Assembly: GCA_037783545.1 (NCBI GenBank) | Contig: JBBELK010000387.1 | Location: 992,001-1,056,000, forward strand | DNA: 64,000 nt | Direction: 5' to 3' | Source: Henricia sp. BOLD:AAB3569 | Lineage: Eukaryota > Echinodermata > Asteroidea > Spinulosida > Echinasteridae | In this document: in pieces, positions 49,633-63,249 of the stretch | Position numbering within the stretch: the stretch's first letter is position 1 | Layout: each line of letters begins with the position of its first letter | Notes under the pieces: generated by a model | Database searches by the model: none | The model's input: only the letters and a program-made list of their open reading frames with translations | Told to the model about the DNA's origin: nothing | Translations under genes and position numbers: made by a program

Positions 49633-52378
49633 TTGACAGACTTTCGCCGGCAAATTGCAGAGAAACTTCAAAATGTAGGGAAATTTCCTGCTTGCTCCGC
49701 AACACGTGGCTGTCCCGACACTCCCCTTTGGTGTACTCCTGACTCGTGCGCATGCGTAGGCCTTTGGATGGTCGTTGACGCACCCCAGTTTGGGACGGCA
49801 ATTTGGTCAAAGTGTGGTCCAAACGTCGGCAAAATTGGAGGTCGAAAAATTTTGCATGCTCCAAGCAGTCTATATTCCGCACCTCTCCTAAAAAATTGAC
49901 AGACTTTCGCCGGCAAATTGCAGAGAAACTTCAATATGTAGGGAAATTTCCTGCTTGCTCCGCAACCCGTGGCTGTCCCGACACTCCCCTTTGGTGTACT
50001 CCTGACTCGTGCGCATGCGTAGGCCTTTGTATGGTCGTTGACGCACCCCAGTTTGGGACGGCAATTTGGTCAAAGTGTGGTCCAAACGTCGGCAAATTTG
50101 GAGGTCGAAACATTTTCTGACGAACCTCAAATTTTGCATGCTCCAAGCAGTCTATATTTCGCACCTCTCCTAAAAAATTGACAGACTTTCGCCGGCAAAT
50201 TGCAGAGAAACTTCAAAATGTAGGGAAATTTCCTGCTTGCTCCGCAACCCGTGGCTGTCCCGACACTCCCCTGGTACGCATGCGTAGGCCATTGGATGGT
50301 CGTTGACGCACCCCAGTTTGGGACGGCAATTTGGTCAAAGTGTGGTCCAAACGTCGGCATTTTGGAGGTCGAACATTTTTCTGACGAACCTCAAATTTTG
50401 CATGCTCCAAGCAGTCTATATTCCGCACCTCTCCTAAAAAATTGACAGACTTTCGCCGGCAAATTGCAGAGAAACTTCAATGTGTAGGGAAATTTCCTGC
50501 TTGCTCCGCAACCCGTGGCTGTCCCGACACTCCCCTTTGGTGTACTCCTGACTCGTGCGCATGCGTAGGCCTTTGGATGGTCGTTGACGCACCCCAGTTT
50601 GGGACGGCAATTTGGTCAAAGTGTGGTCCAAACGTCGGCAAATTTGGAGGTCGAAAAATTTTCTGACGAACCTCAAATTTTGCATGCTCCAAGCAGTCTA
50701 TAATTCGCACCTCTCCTAAAAAATTGACAGACTTTCGCCGGCAAATTGCAGAGAAACTTCAATATGTAGGGAAATTTCCTGCTTGCTCCGCAACCCGTGG
50801 CTGTCCCGACACTCCCCTTTGGTGTACTCCTGACTCGTGCGCATGCGTAGGCCATTGGATGGTCGTTGACGCACCCCAGTTTGGGACGGCAATTTGGTCA
50901 AAGTGTGGTCCAAACGTCGGCAAATTTGGAGGTCGAAAAATTTTCTGACGAATCTCAAATTTTGCATGCTCCAAGCAGTCTATAATTCGCACCTCTCCTA
51001 AAAAATTGACAGACTTTCGCCGGCAAATTGCAGAGAAACTTCAATATGTAGGGAAATTTCCTGCTTGCTCCGCAACCCGTGGCTGTCCCGACACTCCCCT
51101 TTGGTGTACTCCTGACTCGTGCGCATGCGTAGGCCTTTGGATGGTCGTTGACGCACCCCAGTTTGGGACGGCAATTTGGTCAAAGTGTGGTCCAAACGTC
51201 GGCAAAATTGGAGGTCGAAAAATTTTGCATGCTCCAAGCAGTCTATATTCCGCACCTCTCCTAAAAAATTGACAGACTTTCGCCGGCAAATTGCAGAGAA
51301 ACTTCAATATGTAGGGAAATTTCCTGCTTGCTCCGCAACCCGTGGCTGTCCCGACACTCCCCTTTGGTGTACTCCTGACTCGTGCGCATGCGTAGGCCTT
51401 TGTATGGTCGTTGACGCACCCCAGTTTGGGACGGCAATTTGGTCAAAGTGTGGTCCAAACGTCGGCAAATTTGGAGGTCGAAACATTTTCTGACGAACCT
51501 CAAATTTTGCATGCTCCAAGCAGTCTATATTTCGCACCTCTCCTAAAAAATTGACAGACTTTCGCCGGCAAATTGCAGAGAAACTTCAAAATGTAGGGAA
51601 ATTTCCTGCTTGCTCCGCAACCCGTGGCTGTCCCGACACTCCCCTGGTACGCATGCGTAGGCCATTGGATGGTCGTTGACGCACCCCAGTTTGGGACGGC
51701 AATTTGGTCAAAGTGTGGTCCAAACGTCGGCATTTTGGAGGTCGAACATTTTTCTGACGAACCTCAAATTTTGCATGCTCCAAGCAGTCTATATTCCGCA
51801 CCTCTCCTAAAAAATTGACAGACTTTCGCCGGCAAATTGCAGAGAAACTTCAATGTGTAGGGAAATTTCCTGCTTGCTCCGCAACCCGTGGCTGTCCCGA
51901 CACTCCCCTTTGGTGTACTCCTGACTCGTGCGCATGCGTAGGCCTTTGGATGGTCGTTGACGCACCCCAGTTTGGGACGGCAATTTGGTCAAAGTGTGGT
52001 CCAAACGTCGGCAAATTTGGAGGTCGAAAAATTTTCTGACGAACCTCAAATTTTGCATGCTCCAAGCAGTCTATAATTCGCACCTCTCCTAAAAAATTGA
52101 CAGACTTTCGCCGGCAAATTGCAGAGAAACTTCAATATGTAGGGAAATTTCCTGCTTGCTCCGCAACCCGTGGCTGTCCCGACACTCCCCTTTGGTGTAC
52201 TCCTGACTCGTGCGCATGCGTAGGCCATTGGATGGTCGTTGACGCACCCCAGTTTGGGACGGCAATTTGGTCAAAGTGTGGTCCAAACGTCGGCAAATTT
52301 GGAGGTCGAAAAATTTTCTGACGAATCTCAAATTTTGCATGCTCCAAGCAGTCTATAATTCGCACCTCTCCTAAAAAA
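49633..52378 (+). repeat. 1373-bp higher-order repeat, two tandem copies
   Basis: Copies are 49633-51005 and 51006-52378. Monomer lengths in order are 263, 282, 264, 282 and 282. The 263-bp monomer has lost 19 bp between two TTTT runs (gaaaaatttt to gcatgctcc). Other shared markers are tttgtatggtcg and gtcgaacatttttc. A difference is cttcaaaatg with aacacgtgg in copy 1 versus cttcaatatg with aacccgtgg in copy 2. Confidence 0.93.
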
Positions 52379-55300
52379 TTGACAGACTTTCGCCGGCAAA
52401 TTGCAGAGAAACTTCAATATGTAGGGAAATTTCCTGCTTGCTCCGCAACCCGTGGCTGTCCCGACACTCCCCTTTGGTGTACTCCTGACTCGTGCGCATG
52501 CGTAGGCCATTGGATGGTCGTTGACGCACCCCAGTTTGGGACGGCAATTTGGTCAAAGTGTGGTCCAAACGTCGGCAAATTTGGAGGTCGAAAAATTTTC
52601 TGACGAACCTCAAATTTTGCATGCTCCAAGCAGTCTATAATTCGCACCTCTCCTAAAAAATTGACAGACTTTCGCCTGCAAATTGCAGAGAAACTTCAAT
52701 ATGTAGGGAAATTTCCTGCTTGCTCCGCAACCCGTGGCTGTCCCGACACTCCCCTTTGGTGTACTCCTGACTCGTGCGCATGCGTAGGCCTTTGGATGGT
52801 CGTTGACGCACCCCAGTTTGGGACGGCAATTTGGTCAAAGTGTGGTCCAAACGTCGGCAAATTTGGAGGTCGAAAAATTTTCTGACGAACCTCAAATTTT
52901 GCATGCTCCAAGCAGTCTATATTCCGCACCTCTCCTAAAAAATTGACAGACTTTCGCAGGCAAATTGCAGAGAAACTTCAATATGTAGGAAAATTTCCTG
53001 CTTGCTCCGCAACCCGTGGCTGTCCCGACACTCCCCTTTGGTGTACTCCTGACTCGTGCGCATGCGTAGGCCTTTGGATGGTCGTTGGCGCACCCCAGTT
53101 TGGGACGGCAATTTGGTCAAAGTGTGGTCCAAACGTCGGCAAATTTGGAGGTCGAAAAATTTTCTGACGAACCTCAAATTTTGCATGCTCCAAGCAGTCT
53201 ATATTCCGCACCTCTCCTAAGAAATTGACAGACTTTCGCCGGCAAATTGCAGAGAAACTTCAATATGTAGGAAAATTTCCTGCTTGCTCCGCAACCCGTG
53301 GCTGTCCCGACACTCCCCTTTGGTGTACTCCTGACTCGTGCGCATGCGTAGGCCATTGGATGGTCGTTGACGCACCCTAGTTTGGGACGGCAATTTGGTC
53401 AAAGTGTGGTCCAAACGTCGGCAAATTTGGAGGTCGAAAATTTTTCTGACGAACCTCAAATTTTGCATGCTCCAAGCAGTCTATAATTCCGCACCTCTCC
53501 TAAAAAATTGACAGACTTTCGCCGGCAAATTGCAGAGAAACTTCAATGTGTAGGGAAATTTCCTGCTTGCTCCGCAACCCGTGGCTGTCCCGACACTCCC
53601 CTTTGGTGTACTCCTGACTCGTGCGCATGCGTAGGCCTTTGGATGGTCGTTGACGCACCCCAGTTTGGGACGGCAATTTGGTCAAAGTGTGGTCCAAACG
53701 TCGGCAAATTTGGAGGTCGAAACATTTTCTGACGAACCTCAAATTTTGCATGCTCCAAGCAGTCTATAATTCGCACCTCTCCTAAAAAATTGACAGACTT
53801 TCGCCTGCAAATTGCAGAGAAACTTCAATATGTAGGGAAATTTCCTGCTTGCTCCGCAACCCGTGGCTGTCCCGACACTCCCCTTTGGTGTACTCCTGAC
53901 TCGTGCGCATGCGTAGGCCTTTGGATGGTCGTTGACGCACCCCAGTTTGGGACGGCAATTTGGTCAAAGTGTGGTCCAAACGTCGGCAAATTTGGAGGTC
54001 GAAAAATTTTCTGACGAACCTCAAATTTTGCATGCTCCAAGCAGTCTATATTCCGCACCTCTCCTAAAAAATTGACAGACTTTCGCCGGCAAATTGCAGA
54101 GAAACTTCAATATGTAGGGAAATTTCCTGCTTGCTCCGCAACCCGTGGCTGTCCCGACACTCCCCTTTGGTGTACTCCTGACTCGTGCGCATGCGTAGGC
54201 CTTTGGATGGTCGTTGGCGCACCCCAGTTTGGGACGGCAATTTGGTCAAAGTGTGGTCCAAACGTCGGCAAATTTGGAGGTCGAAAATTTTTCTGACGAA
54301 CCTCAAATTTTGCATGCTCCAAGCAGTCTATATTCCGCACCTCTCCTAAGAAATTGACAGACTTTCGCCGGCAAATTGCAGAGAAACTTCAATATGTAGG
54401 AAAATTTTCTGCTTGCTCCGCAACCCGTGGCTGTCCCGACACTCCCCTTTGGTGTACTCCTGACTCGTGCGCATGCGTAGGCCATTGGATGGTCGTTGAC
54501 GCACCCTAGTTTGGGACGGCAATTTGGTCAAAGTGTGGTCCAAACGTCGGCAAATTTGGAGGTCGAAAAGTTTTGCATGGTCCAAACAGTCTATATTCCG
54601 CATCTCTCCTAAAAAATTGACAGACTTTCGCCGGCAAATTGCAGAGAAACTTCAATATGTAGGGAAATTTCCTGCTTGCTCCGCAACCCGTGGCTGTCCC
54701 GACACTCCCCTTTGGTGTACTCCTGACTCGTGCGCATGCGTAGGCCATTGGATGGTCGTTGACGCACCCCAGTTTGGGACGGCAATTTGGTCAAAGTGTG
54801 GTCGAAACGTCGGCAAATTTGGAGGTCGAAAATTTTTCTGACGAACCTCAAATTTTGCATACTCCAAGCAGTCTATATTCCGCACCTCTCCTAAAAAATT
54901 GACAGACTTTCGCCGGCAAATTGCAGAGAAACTTCAATATGTAGGGAAATTTCCTGCTTGCTCCGCAACCCGTGGCTGTCCCGACACTCCCCTTTGGTGT
55001 ACTCCTGACTCGTGCGCATGCGTAGGCCTTTGGATGGTCGTTGACGCACCCCAGTTTGGGACGGCAATTTGGTCAAAGTGTGGTCCAAACGTCGGCAAAT
55101 TTGGAGGTCGAAAAATTTTCTGACGAACCTCAAATTTTGCATGCTCCAAGCAGTCTATAATTCGCACCTCTCCTAAAAAATTGACAGACTTTCGCCGGCA
55201 AATTGCAGAGAAACTTCAATATGTAGGGAAATTTCCTGCTTGCTCCGCAACCCGTGGCTGTCCCGACACTCCCCTTTGGTGTACTCCTGACTCGTGCGCA

Positions 55301-57982
55301 TGCGTAGGCCATTGGATGGTCGTTGACGCACCCCAGTTTGGGACGGCAATTTGGTCAAAGTGTGGTCCAAACGTCGGCAAATTTGGAGGTCGAAAAATTT
55401 TCTGACGAATCTCAAATTTTGCATGCTCCAAGCAGTCTATAATTCGCACCTCTCCTAAAAAATTGACAGACTTTCGCCGGCAAATTGCAGAGAAACTTCA
55501 ATATGTAGGGAAATTTCCTGCTTGCTCCGCATCCCGTGGCTGTCCCGACACTCCCCTTTGGTGTACTCCTGACTCGTGCGCATGCGTAGGCCATTGGATG
55601 GTCGTTGACGCACCCCAGTTTGGGACGGCAATTTGGTCAAAGTGTGGTCCAAACGTCGGCAAATTTGGAGGTCGAAAAATTTTCTGACGAACCTCAAATT
55701 TTGCATGCTCCAAGCAGTCTATAATTCGCACCTCTCCTAAAAAATTGACAGACTTTCGCCTGCAAATTGCAGAGAAACTTCAATATGTAGGGAAATTTCC
55801 TGCTTGCTCCGCAACCCGTGGCTGTCCCGACACTCCCCTTTGGTGTACTCCTGACTCGTGCGCATGCGTAGGCCTTTGGATGGTCGTTGACGCACCCCAG
55901 TTTGGGACGGCAATTTGGTCAAAGTGTGGTCCAAACGTCGGCAAATTTGGAGGTCGAAAAATTTTCTGACGAACCTCAAATTTTGCATGCTCCAAGCAGT
56001 CTATATTCCGCACCTCTCCTAAAAAATTGACAGACTTTCGCAGGCAAATTGCAGAGAAACTTCAATATGTAGGAAAATTTCCTGCTTGCTCCGCAACCCG
56101 TGGCTGTCCCGACACTCCCCTTTGGTGTACTCCTGACTCGTGCGCATGCGTAGGCCTTTGGATGGTCGTTGGCGCACCCCAGTTTGGGACGGCAATTTGG
56201 TCAAAGTGTGGTCCAAACGTCGGCAAATTTGGAGGTCGAAAAATTTTCTGACGAACCTCAAATTTTGCATGCTCCAAGCAGTCTATATTCCGCACCTCTC
56301 CTAAGAAATTGACAGACTTTCGCCGGCAAATTGCAGAGAAACTTCAATATGTAGGAAAATTTCCTGCTTGCTCCGCAACCCGTGGCTGTCCCGACACTCC
56401 CCTTTGGTGTACTCCTGACTCGTGCGCATGCGTAGGCCATTGGATGGTCGTTGACGCACCCTAGTTTGGGACGGCAATTTGGTCAAAGTGTGGTCCAAAC
56501 GTCGGCAAATTTGGAGGTCGAAAATTTTTCTGACGAACCTCAAATTTTGCATGCTCCAAGCAGTCTATAATTCCGCACCTCTCCTAAAAAATTGACAGAC
56601 TTTCGCCGGCAAATTGCAGAGAAACTTCAATGTGTAGGGAAATTTCCTGCTTGCTCCGCAACCCGTGGCTGTCCCGACACTCCCCTTTGGTGTACTCCTG
56701 ACTCGTGCGCATGCGTAGGCCTTTGGATGGTCGTTGACGCACCCCAGTTTGGGACGGCAATTTGGTCAAAGTGTGGTCCAAACGTCGGCAAATTTGGAGG
56801 TCGAAACATTTTCTGACGAACCTCAAATTTTGCATGCTCCAAGCAGTCTATAATTCGCACCTCTCCTAAAAAATTGACAGACTTTCGCCTGCAAATTGCA
56901 GAGAAACTTCAATATGTAGGGAAATTTCCTGCTTGCTCCGCAACCCGTGGCTGTCCCGACACTCCCCTTTGGTGTACTCCTGACTCGTGCGCATGCGTAG
57001 GCCTTTGGATGGTCGTTGACGCACCCCAGTTTGGGACGGCAATTTGGTCAAAGTGTGGTCCAAACGTCGGCAAATTTGGAGGTCGAAAAATTTTCTGACG
57101 AACCTCAAATTTTGCATGCTCCAAGCAGTCTATATTCCGCACCTCTCCTAAAAAATTGACAGACTTTCGCCGGCAAATTGCAGAGAAACTTCAATATGTA
57201 GGGAAATTTCCTGCTTGCTCCGCAACCCGTGGCTGTCCCGACACTCCCCTTTGGTGTACTCCTGACTCGTGCGCATGCGTAGGCCTTTGGATGGTCGTTG
57301 GCGCACCCCAGTTTGGGACGGCAATTTGGTCAAAGTGTGGTCCAAACGTCGGCAAATTTGGAGGTCGAAAATTTTTCTGACGAACCTCAAATTTTGCATG
57401 CTCCAAGCAGTCTATATTCCGCACCTCTCCTAAGAAATTGACAGACTTTCGCCGGCAAATTGCAGAGAAACTTCAATATGTAGGAAAATTTTCTGCTTGC
57501 TCCGCAACCCGTGGCTGTCCCGACACTCCCCTTTGGTGTACTCCTGACTCGTGCGCATGCGTAGGCCATTGGATGGTCGTTGACGCACCCTAGTTTGGGA
57601 CGGCAATTTGGTCAAAGTGTGGTCCAAACGTCGGCAAATTTGGAGGTCGAAAAGTTTTGCATGGTCCAAACAGTCTATATTCCGCATCTCTCCTAAAACA
57701 TTGACAGACTTTCGCCGGCAAATTGCAGAGAAACTTCAATATGTAGGGAAATTTCCTGCTTGCTCCGCAACCCGTGGCTGTCCCGACACTCCCCTTTGGT
57801 GTACTCCTGACTCGTGCGCATGCGTAGGCCATTGGATGGTCGTTGACGCACCCCAGTTTGGGACGGCAATTTGGTCAAAGTGTGGTCGAAACGTCGGCAA
57901 ATTTGGAGGTCGAAAATTTTTCTGACGAACCTCAAATTTTGCATACTCCAAGCAGTCTATATTCCGCACCTCTCCTAAAAAA
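51815..57982 (+). repeat. 3084-bp (11-monomer) higher-order repeat, two tandem copies
   Basis: Copies are about 51815-54898 and 54899-57982. Each has nine 282-bp, one 283-bp (ctataattccgc) and one 263-bp (gaaaagttttgcatgg) monomer. Private markers repeat at an offset of 3084, for example gacgaatctc, cgttggcgcacc, tcctaagaaattg and gtggtcgaaacg. The 51815 monomer itself has cttcaatgtg where its partner has cttcaatatg, so the true boundary may lie a little inside. Confidence 0.9.
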
Positions 57983-58809
57983 TTGACAGACTTTCGCCGG
58001 CAAATTGCAGAGAAACTTCAATATGTAGGGAAATTTCCTGCTTGCTCCGCAACCCGTGGCTGTCCCGACACTCCCCTTTGGTGTACTCCTGACTCGTGCG
58101 CATGCGTAGGCCTTTGGATGGTCGTTGACGCACCCCAGTTTGGGACGGCAATTTGGTCAAAGTGTGGTCCAAACGTCGGCAAATTTGGAGGTCGAAAAAT
58201 TTTCTGACGAACCTCAAATTGTGCATGCTCCAAGCAGTCTATATTCCGCACCTCTCCTAAGAAATTGACAGACTTTCGCCGGCAAATTGCAGAGAAACTT
58301 CAATATGTAGGAAAATTTTCTGCTTGCTCCGCAACCCGTGGCTGTCCCGACACTCCCCTTTGGTGTACTCCTGACTCGTGCGCATGCGTAGGCCATTGGA
58401 TGGTCGTTGACGCACCCTAGTTTGGGACGGCAATTTGGTCAAAGTGTGGTCCAAACGTCGGCAAATTTGGAGGTCGAAAAGTTTTGCATGGTCCAAACAG
58501 TCTATATTCCGCATCTCTCCTAAAAAATTGACAGACTTTCGCCGGCAAATTGCAGAGAAACTTCAATATGTAGGGAAATTTCCTGCTTGCTCCGCAACCC
58601 GTGGCTGTCCCGACACTCCCCTTTGGTGTACTCCTGACTCGTGCGCATGCGTAGGCCATTGGATGGTCGTTGACGCACCCCAGTTTGGGACGGCAATTTG
58701 GTCAAAGTGTGGTCGAAACGTCGGCAAATTTGGAGGTCGAAAATTTTTCTGACGAACCTCAAATTTTGCATACTCCAAGCAGTCTATATTCCGCACCTCT
58801 CCTAAAAAA
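57983..58809 (+). repeat. 827-bp trimer, local duplication
   Basis: Monomers of 282, 263 and 282 bp (57983, 58265, 58528) repeat the tcctaagaaattg / gaaaagttttgcatgg / gtggtcgaaacg series found at 57156-57982. It is inserted between the second 3084-bp block and the next partial copy. Confidence 0.88.
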
Positions 58810-59091
58810 TTGACAGACTTTCGCCGGCAAATTGCAGAGAAACTTCAATATGTAGGGAAATTTCCTGCTTGCTCCGCAACCCGTGGCTGTCCCGACACTC
58901 CCCTTTGGTGTACTCCTGACTCGTGCGCATGCGTAGGCCTTTGGATGGTCGTTGACGCACCCCAGTTTGGGACGGCAATTTGGTCAAAGTGTGGTCCAAA
59001 CGTCGGCAAATTTGGAGGTCGAAAAATTTTCTGACGAACCTCAAATTTTGCATGCTCCAAGCAGTCTATAATTCGCACCTCTCCTAAAAAA

Positions 59092-61047
59092 TTGACAGAC
59101 TTTCGCCTGCAAATTGCAGAGAAACTTCAATATGTAGGGAAATTTCCTGCTTGCTCCGCAACCCGTGGCTGTCCCGACACTCCCCTTTGGTGTACTCCTG
59201 ACTCGTGCGCATGCGTAGGCCTTTGGATGGTCGTTGACGCACCCCAGTTTGGGACGGCAATTTGGTCAAAGTGTGGTCCAAACGTCGGCAAATTTGGAGG
59301 TCGAAAAATTTTCTGACGAACCTCAAATTTTGCATGCTCCAAGCAGTCTATATTCCGCACCTCTCCTAAAAAATTGACAGACTTTCGCCGGCAAATTGCA
59401 GAGAAACTTCAATATGTAGGAAAATTTCCTGCTTGCTCCGCAACCCGTGGCTGTCCCGACACTCCCCTTTGGTGTACTCCTGACTCGTGCGCATGCGTAG
59501 GCCTTTGGATGGTCGTTGGCGCACCCCAGTTTGGGACGGCAATTTGGTCAAAGTGTGGTCCAAACGTCGGCAAATTTGGAGGTCGAAAAATTTTCTGACG
59601 AACCTCAAATTTTGCATGCTCCAAGCAGTCTATATTCCGCACCTCTCCTAAGAAATTGACAGACTTTCGCCGGCAAATTGCAGAGAAACTTCAATATGTA
59701 GGAAAATTTCCTGCTTGCTCCGCAACCCGTGGCTGTCCCGACACTCCCCTTTGGTGTACTCCTGACTCGTGCGCATGCGTAGGCCATTGGATGGTCGTTG
59801 ACGCACCCTAGTTTGGGACGGCAATTTGGTCAAAGTGTGGTCCAAACGTCGGCAAATTTGGAGGTCGAAAATTTTTCTGACGAACCTCAAATTTTGCATG
59901 CTCCAAGCAGTCTATAATTCCGCACCTCTCCTAAAAAATTGACAGACTTTCGCCGGCAAATTGCAGAGAAACTTCAATGTGTAGGGAAATTTCCTGCTTG
60001 CTCCGCAACCCGTGGCTGTCCCGACACTCCCCTTTGGTGTACTCCTGACTCGTGCGCATGCGTAGGCCTTTGGATGGTCGTTGACGCACCCCAGTTTGGG
60101 ACGGCAATTTGGTCAAAGTGTGGTCCAAACGTCGGCAAATTTGGAGGTTGAAACATTTTCTGACGAACCTCAAATTTTGCATGCTCCAAGCAGTATATAA
60201 TTCGCACCTCTCCTAAAAAATTGACAGACTTTCGCCTGCAAATTGCAGAGAAACTTCAATATGTAGGGAAATTTCCTGCTTGCTCCGCAACCCGTGGCTG
60301 TCCCGACACTCCCCTTTGGTGTACTCCTGACTCGTGCGCATGCGTAGGCCTTTGGATGGTCGTTGACGCACCCCAGTTTGGGACGGCAATTTGGTCAAAG
60401 TGTGGTCCAAACGTCGGCAAATTTGGAGGTCGAAAAATTTTCTGACGAACCTCAAATTTTGCATGCTCCAAGCAGTCTATATTCCGCACCTCTCCTAAAA
60501 AATTGACAGACTTTCGCCGGCAAATTGCAGAGAAACTTCAATATGTAGGGAAATTTCCTGCTTGCTCCGCAACCCGTGGCTGTCCCGACACTCCCCTTTG
60601 GTGTACTCCTGACTCGTGCGCATGCGTAGGCCTTTGGATGGTCGTTGGCGCACCCCAGTTTGGGACGGCAATTTGGTCAAAGTGTGGTCCAAACGTCGGC
60701 AAATTTGGAGGTCGAAAATTTTTCTGACGAACCTCAAATTTTGCATGCTCCAAGCAGTCTATATTCCGCACCTCTCCTAAGAAATTGACAGACTTTCGCC
60801 GGCAAATTGCAGAGAAACTTCAATATGTAGGAAAATTTTCTGCTTGCTCCGCAACCCGTGGCTGTCCCGACACTCCCCTTTGGTGTACTCCTGACTCGTG
60901 CGCATGCGTAGGCCATTGGATGGTCGTTGACGCACCCTAGTTTGGGACGGCAATTTGGTCAAAGTGTGGTCCAAACGTCGGCAAATTTGGAGGTCGAAAA
61001 GTTTTGCATGGTCCAAACAGTCTATATTCCGCATCTCTCCTAAAAAA
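59092..61047 (+). repeat. Third, partial copy of the 3084-bp higher-order repeat
   Basis: Matches 55745-57700 at an offset of 3347. The order is ttcgcctgc, cgttggcgcacc, the 283-bp ctataattccgc monomer, cttcaatgtg with gaaacatttt, ttcgcctgc again, cgttggcg with aaaatttttc, then the 263-bp monomer. A private change, cagtatataattcgc (about 60192), is seen only in this copy. Confidence 0.9.
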
Positions 61048-61611
61048 TTGACAGACTTTCGCCGGCAAATTGCAGAGAAACTTCAATATGTAGGGAAATT
61101 TCCTGCTTGCTCCGCAACCCGTGGCTGTCCCGACACTCCCCTTTGGTGTACTCCTGACTCGTGCGCATGCGTAGGCTTTTGGATGGTCGTTGACGCACCC
61201 CAGTTCGGGACGGCAATTTGGTCAAAGTGTGGTCCAAACGTCGGCAAATTTGGAGGTCGAAAATTTTTCTGACGAACCTCAAATTTTGCATGCTCCAAGC
61301 AGTCTATATTCCGCACCTCTCCTAAAAAATTGACAGACTTTCGCCGGCAAATTGCAGAGAAACTTCAATATGTAGGGAAATTTCCTGCTTGCTCCGCAAC
61401 CCGTGGCTGTCCCGACACTCCCCTTTGGTGTACTCCTGACTCGTGCGCATGCGTAGGCCATTGGATGGTCGTTGACGCACCCCAGTTTGGGACGGCAATT
61501 TGGTCAAAGTGTGGTCCTAACGTCGGCAAATTTGGAGGTCGAAAAATTTTCTGACGAACCTCAAATTTTGCATGCTCCAAGCAGTCTATATTCCGCACCT
61601 CTCCTAAAAAA

Positions 61612-63249
61612 TTGACAGACTTTCGCCTTCAAATTGCAGAGAAACTTCAAAATGTAGGGAAATTTCCTGCTTGCTCCGCAACCCGTGGCTGTCCCGACAC
61701 TCCCCTGGTACGCATGCGTAGGCCATTGGATGGTCATTGACGCACCCCAGTTTGGGACGGCAATTTGGTCAAAGTGTGGTCCAAACGTCGGCATTTTGGA
61801 GGTCGAAAATTTTTCTGACGAACCTCAAATTTTGCATGCTCCAAGCAGTCTATATTCCGCACCTCTCCTAAAAAATTGACAGACTTTCGCCGGCAAATTG
61901 CAGAGAAACTTCAATGTGTAGGGAAATTTCCTGCTTGCTCCGCAACCCGTGGCTGTCCCGACACTCCCCTTTGGTGTACTCCTGACTCGTGCGCATGCGT
62001 AGGCCTTTGGATGGTCGTTGACGCACCCCAGTTTGGGACGGCAATTTGGTCAAAGTGTGGTCCAAACGTCGGCAAATTTGGAGGTCGAAAAATTTTCTGA
62101 CGAACCTCAAATTTTGCATGCTCCAAGCAGTCTATATTCCGCACCTCTCCTAAAAAATTGACAGACTTTCGCCGGCAAATTGCAGAGAAACTTCAAAATG
62201 TAGGGAAATTTCCTGCTTGCTCCGCAACCCGTGGCTGTCCCGACACTCCCCTGGTACGCATGCGTAGGCCATTGGATGGTCGTTGACGCACCCCAGTTTG
62301 GGACGGCAATTTGGTCAAAGTGTGGTCCAAACGTCGGCATTTTGGAGGTCGAAAATTTTTCTGACGAACCTCAAATTTTGCATGCTCCAAGCAGTCTATA
62401 TTCCGCACCTCTCCTAAAAAATTGACAGACTTTCGCCGGCAAATTGCAGAGAAACTTCAATGTGTAGGGAAATTTCCTGCTTGCTCCGCAACCCGTGGCT
62501 GTCCCGACACTCCCCTTTGGTGTACTCCTGACTCGTGCGCATGCGTAGGCCTTTGGATGGTCGTTGACGCACCCCAGTTTGGGACGGCAATTTGGTCAAA
62601 GTGTGGTCCAAACGTCGGCAAATTTGGAGGTCGAAAAATTTTCTGACGAACCTCAAATTTTGCATGTTCCAAGCAGTCTATATTCCGCACCTCTCCTAAA
62701 AAATTGACAGACTTTCGCCGGCAAATTGCAGAGAAACTTCAAAATGTAGGGAAATTTCCTGCTTGCTCCGCAACCCGTGGCTGTCCCGACACTCCCCTGG
62801 TACGCATGCGTAGGCCATTGGATGGTCGTTGACGCACCCCAGTTTGGGACGGCAATTTGGTCAAAGTGTGGTCCAAACGTCGGCATTTTGGAGGTCGAAA
62901 ATTTTTCTGACGAACCTCAAATTTTGCATGCTCCAAGCAGTCTATATTCCGCACCTCTCCTAAAAAATTGACAGACTTTCGCCGGCAAATTGCAGAGAAA
63001 CTTCAATGTGTAGGGAAATTTCCTGCTTGCTCCGCAACCCGTGGCTGTCCCGACACTCCCCTTTGGTGTACTCCTGACTCGTGCGCATGCGTAGGCCTTT
63101 GGATGGTCGTTGACGCACCCCAGTTTGGGACGGCAATTTGGTCAAAGTGTGGTCCAAACGTCGGCAAATTTGGAGGTCGAAAAATTTTCTGACGAACCTC
63201 AAATTTTGCATGCTCCAAGCAGTCTATAATTCGCACCTCTCCTAAAAAA
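61612..63249 (+). repeat. 546-bp dimeric higher-order repeat, three tandem copies
   Basis: Each copy is a 264-bp monomer (with TACGCATGCGTA) followed by a 282-bp cttcaatgtgtagg monomer, at 61612, 62158 and 62704. Copies differ at few sites: ttcgccttc and tggtcattg in the first, and gcatgttcc in the second. Confidence 0.93.
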
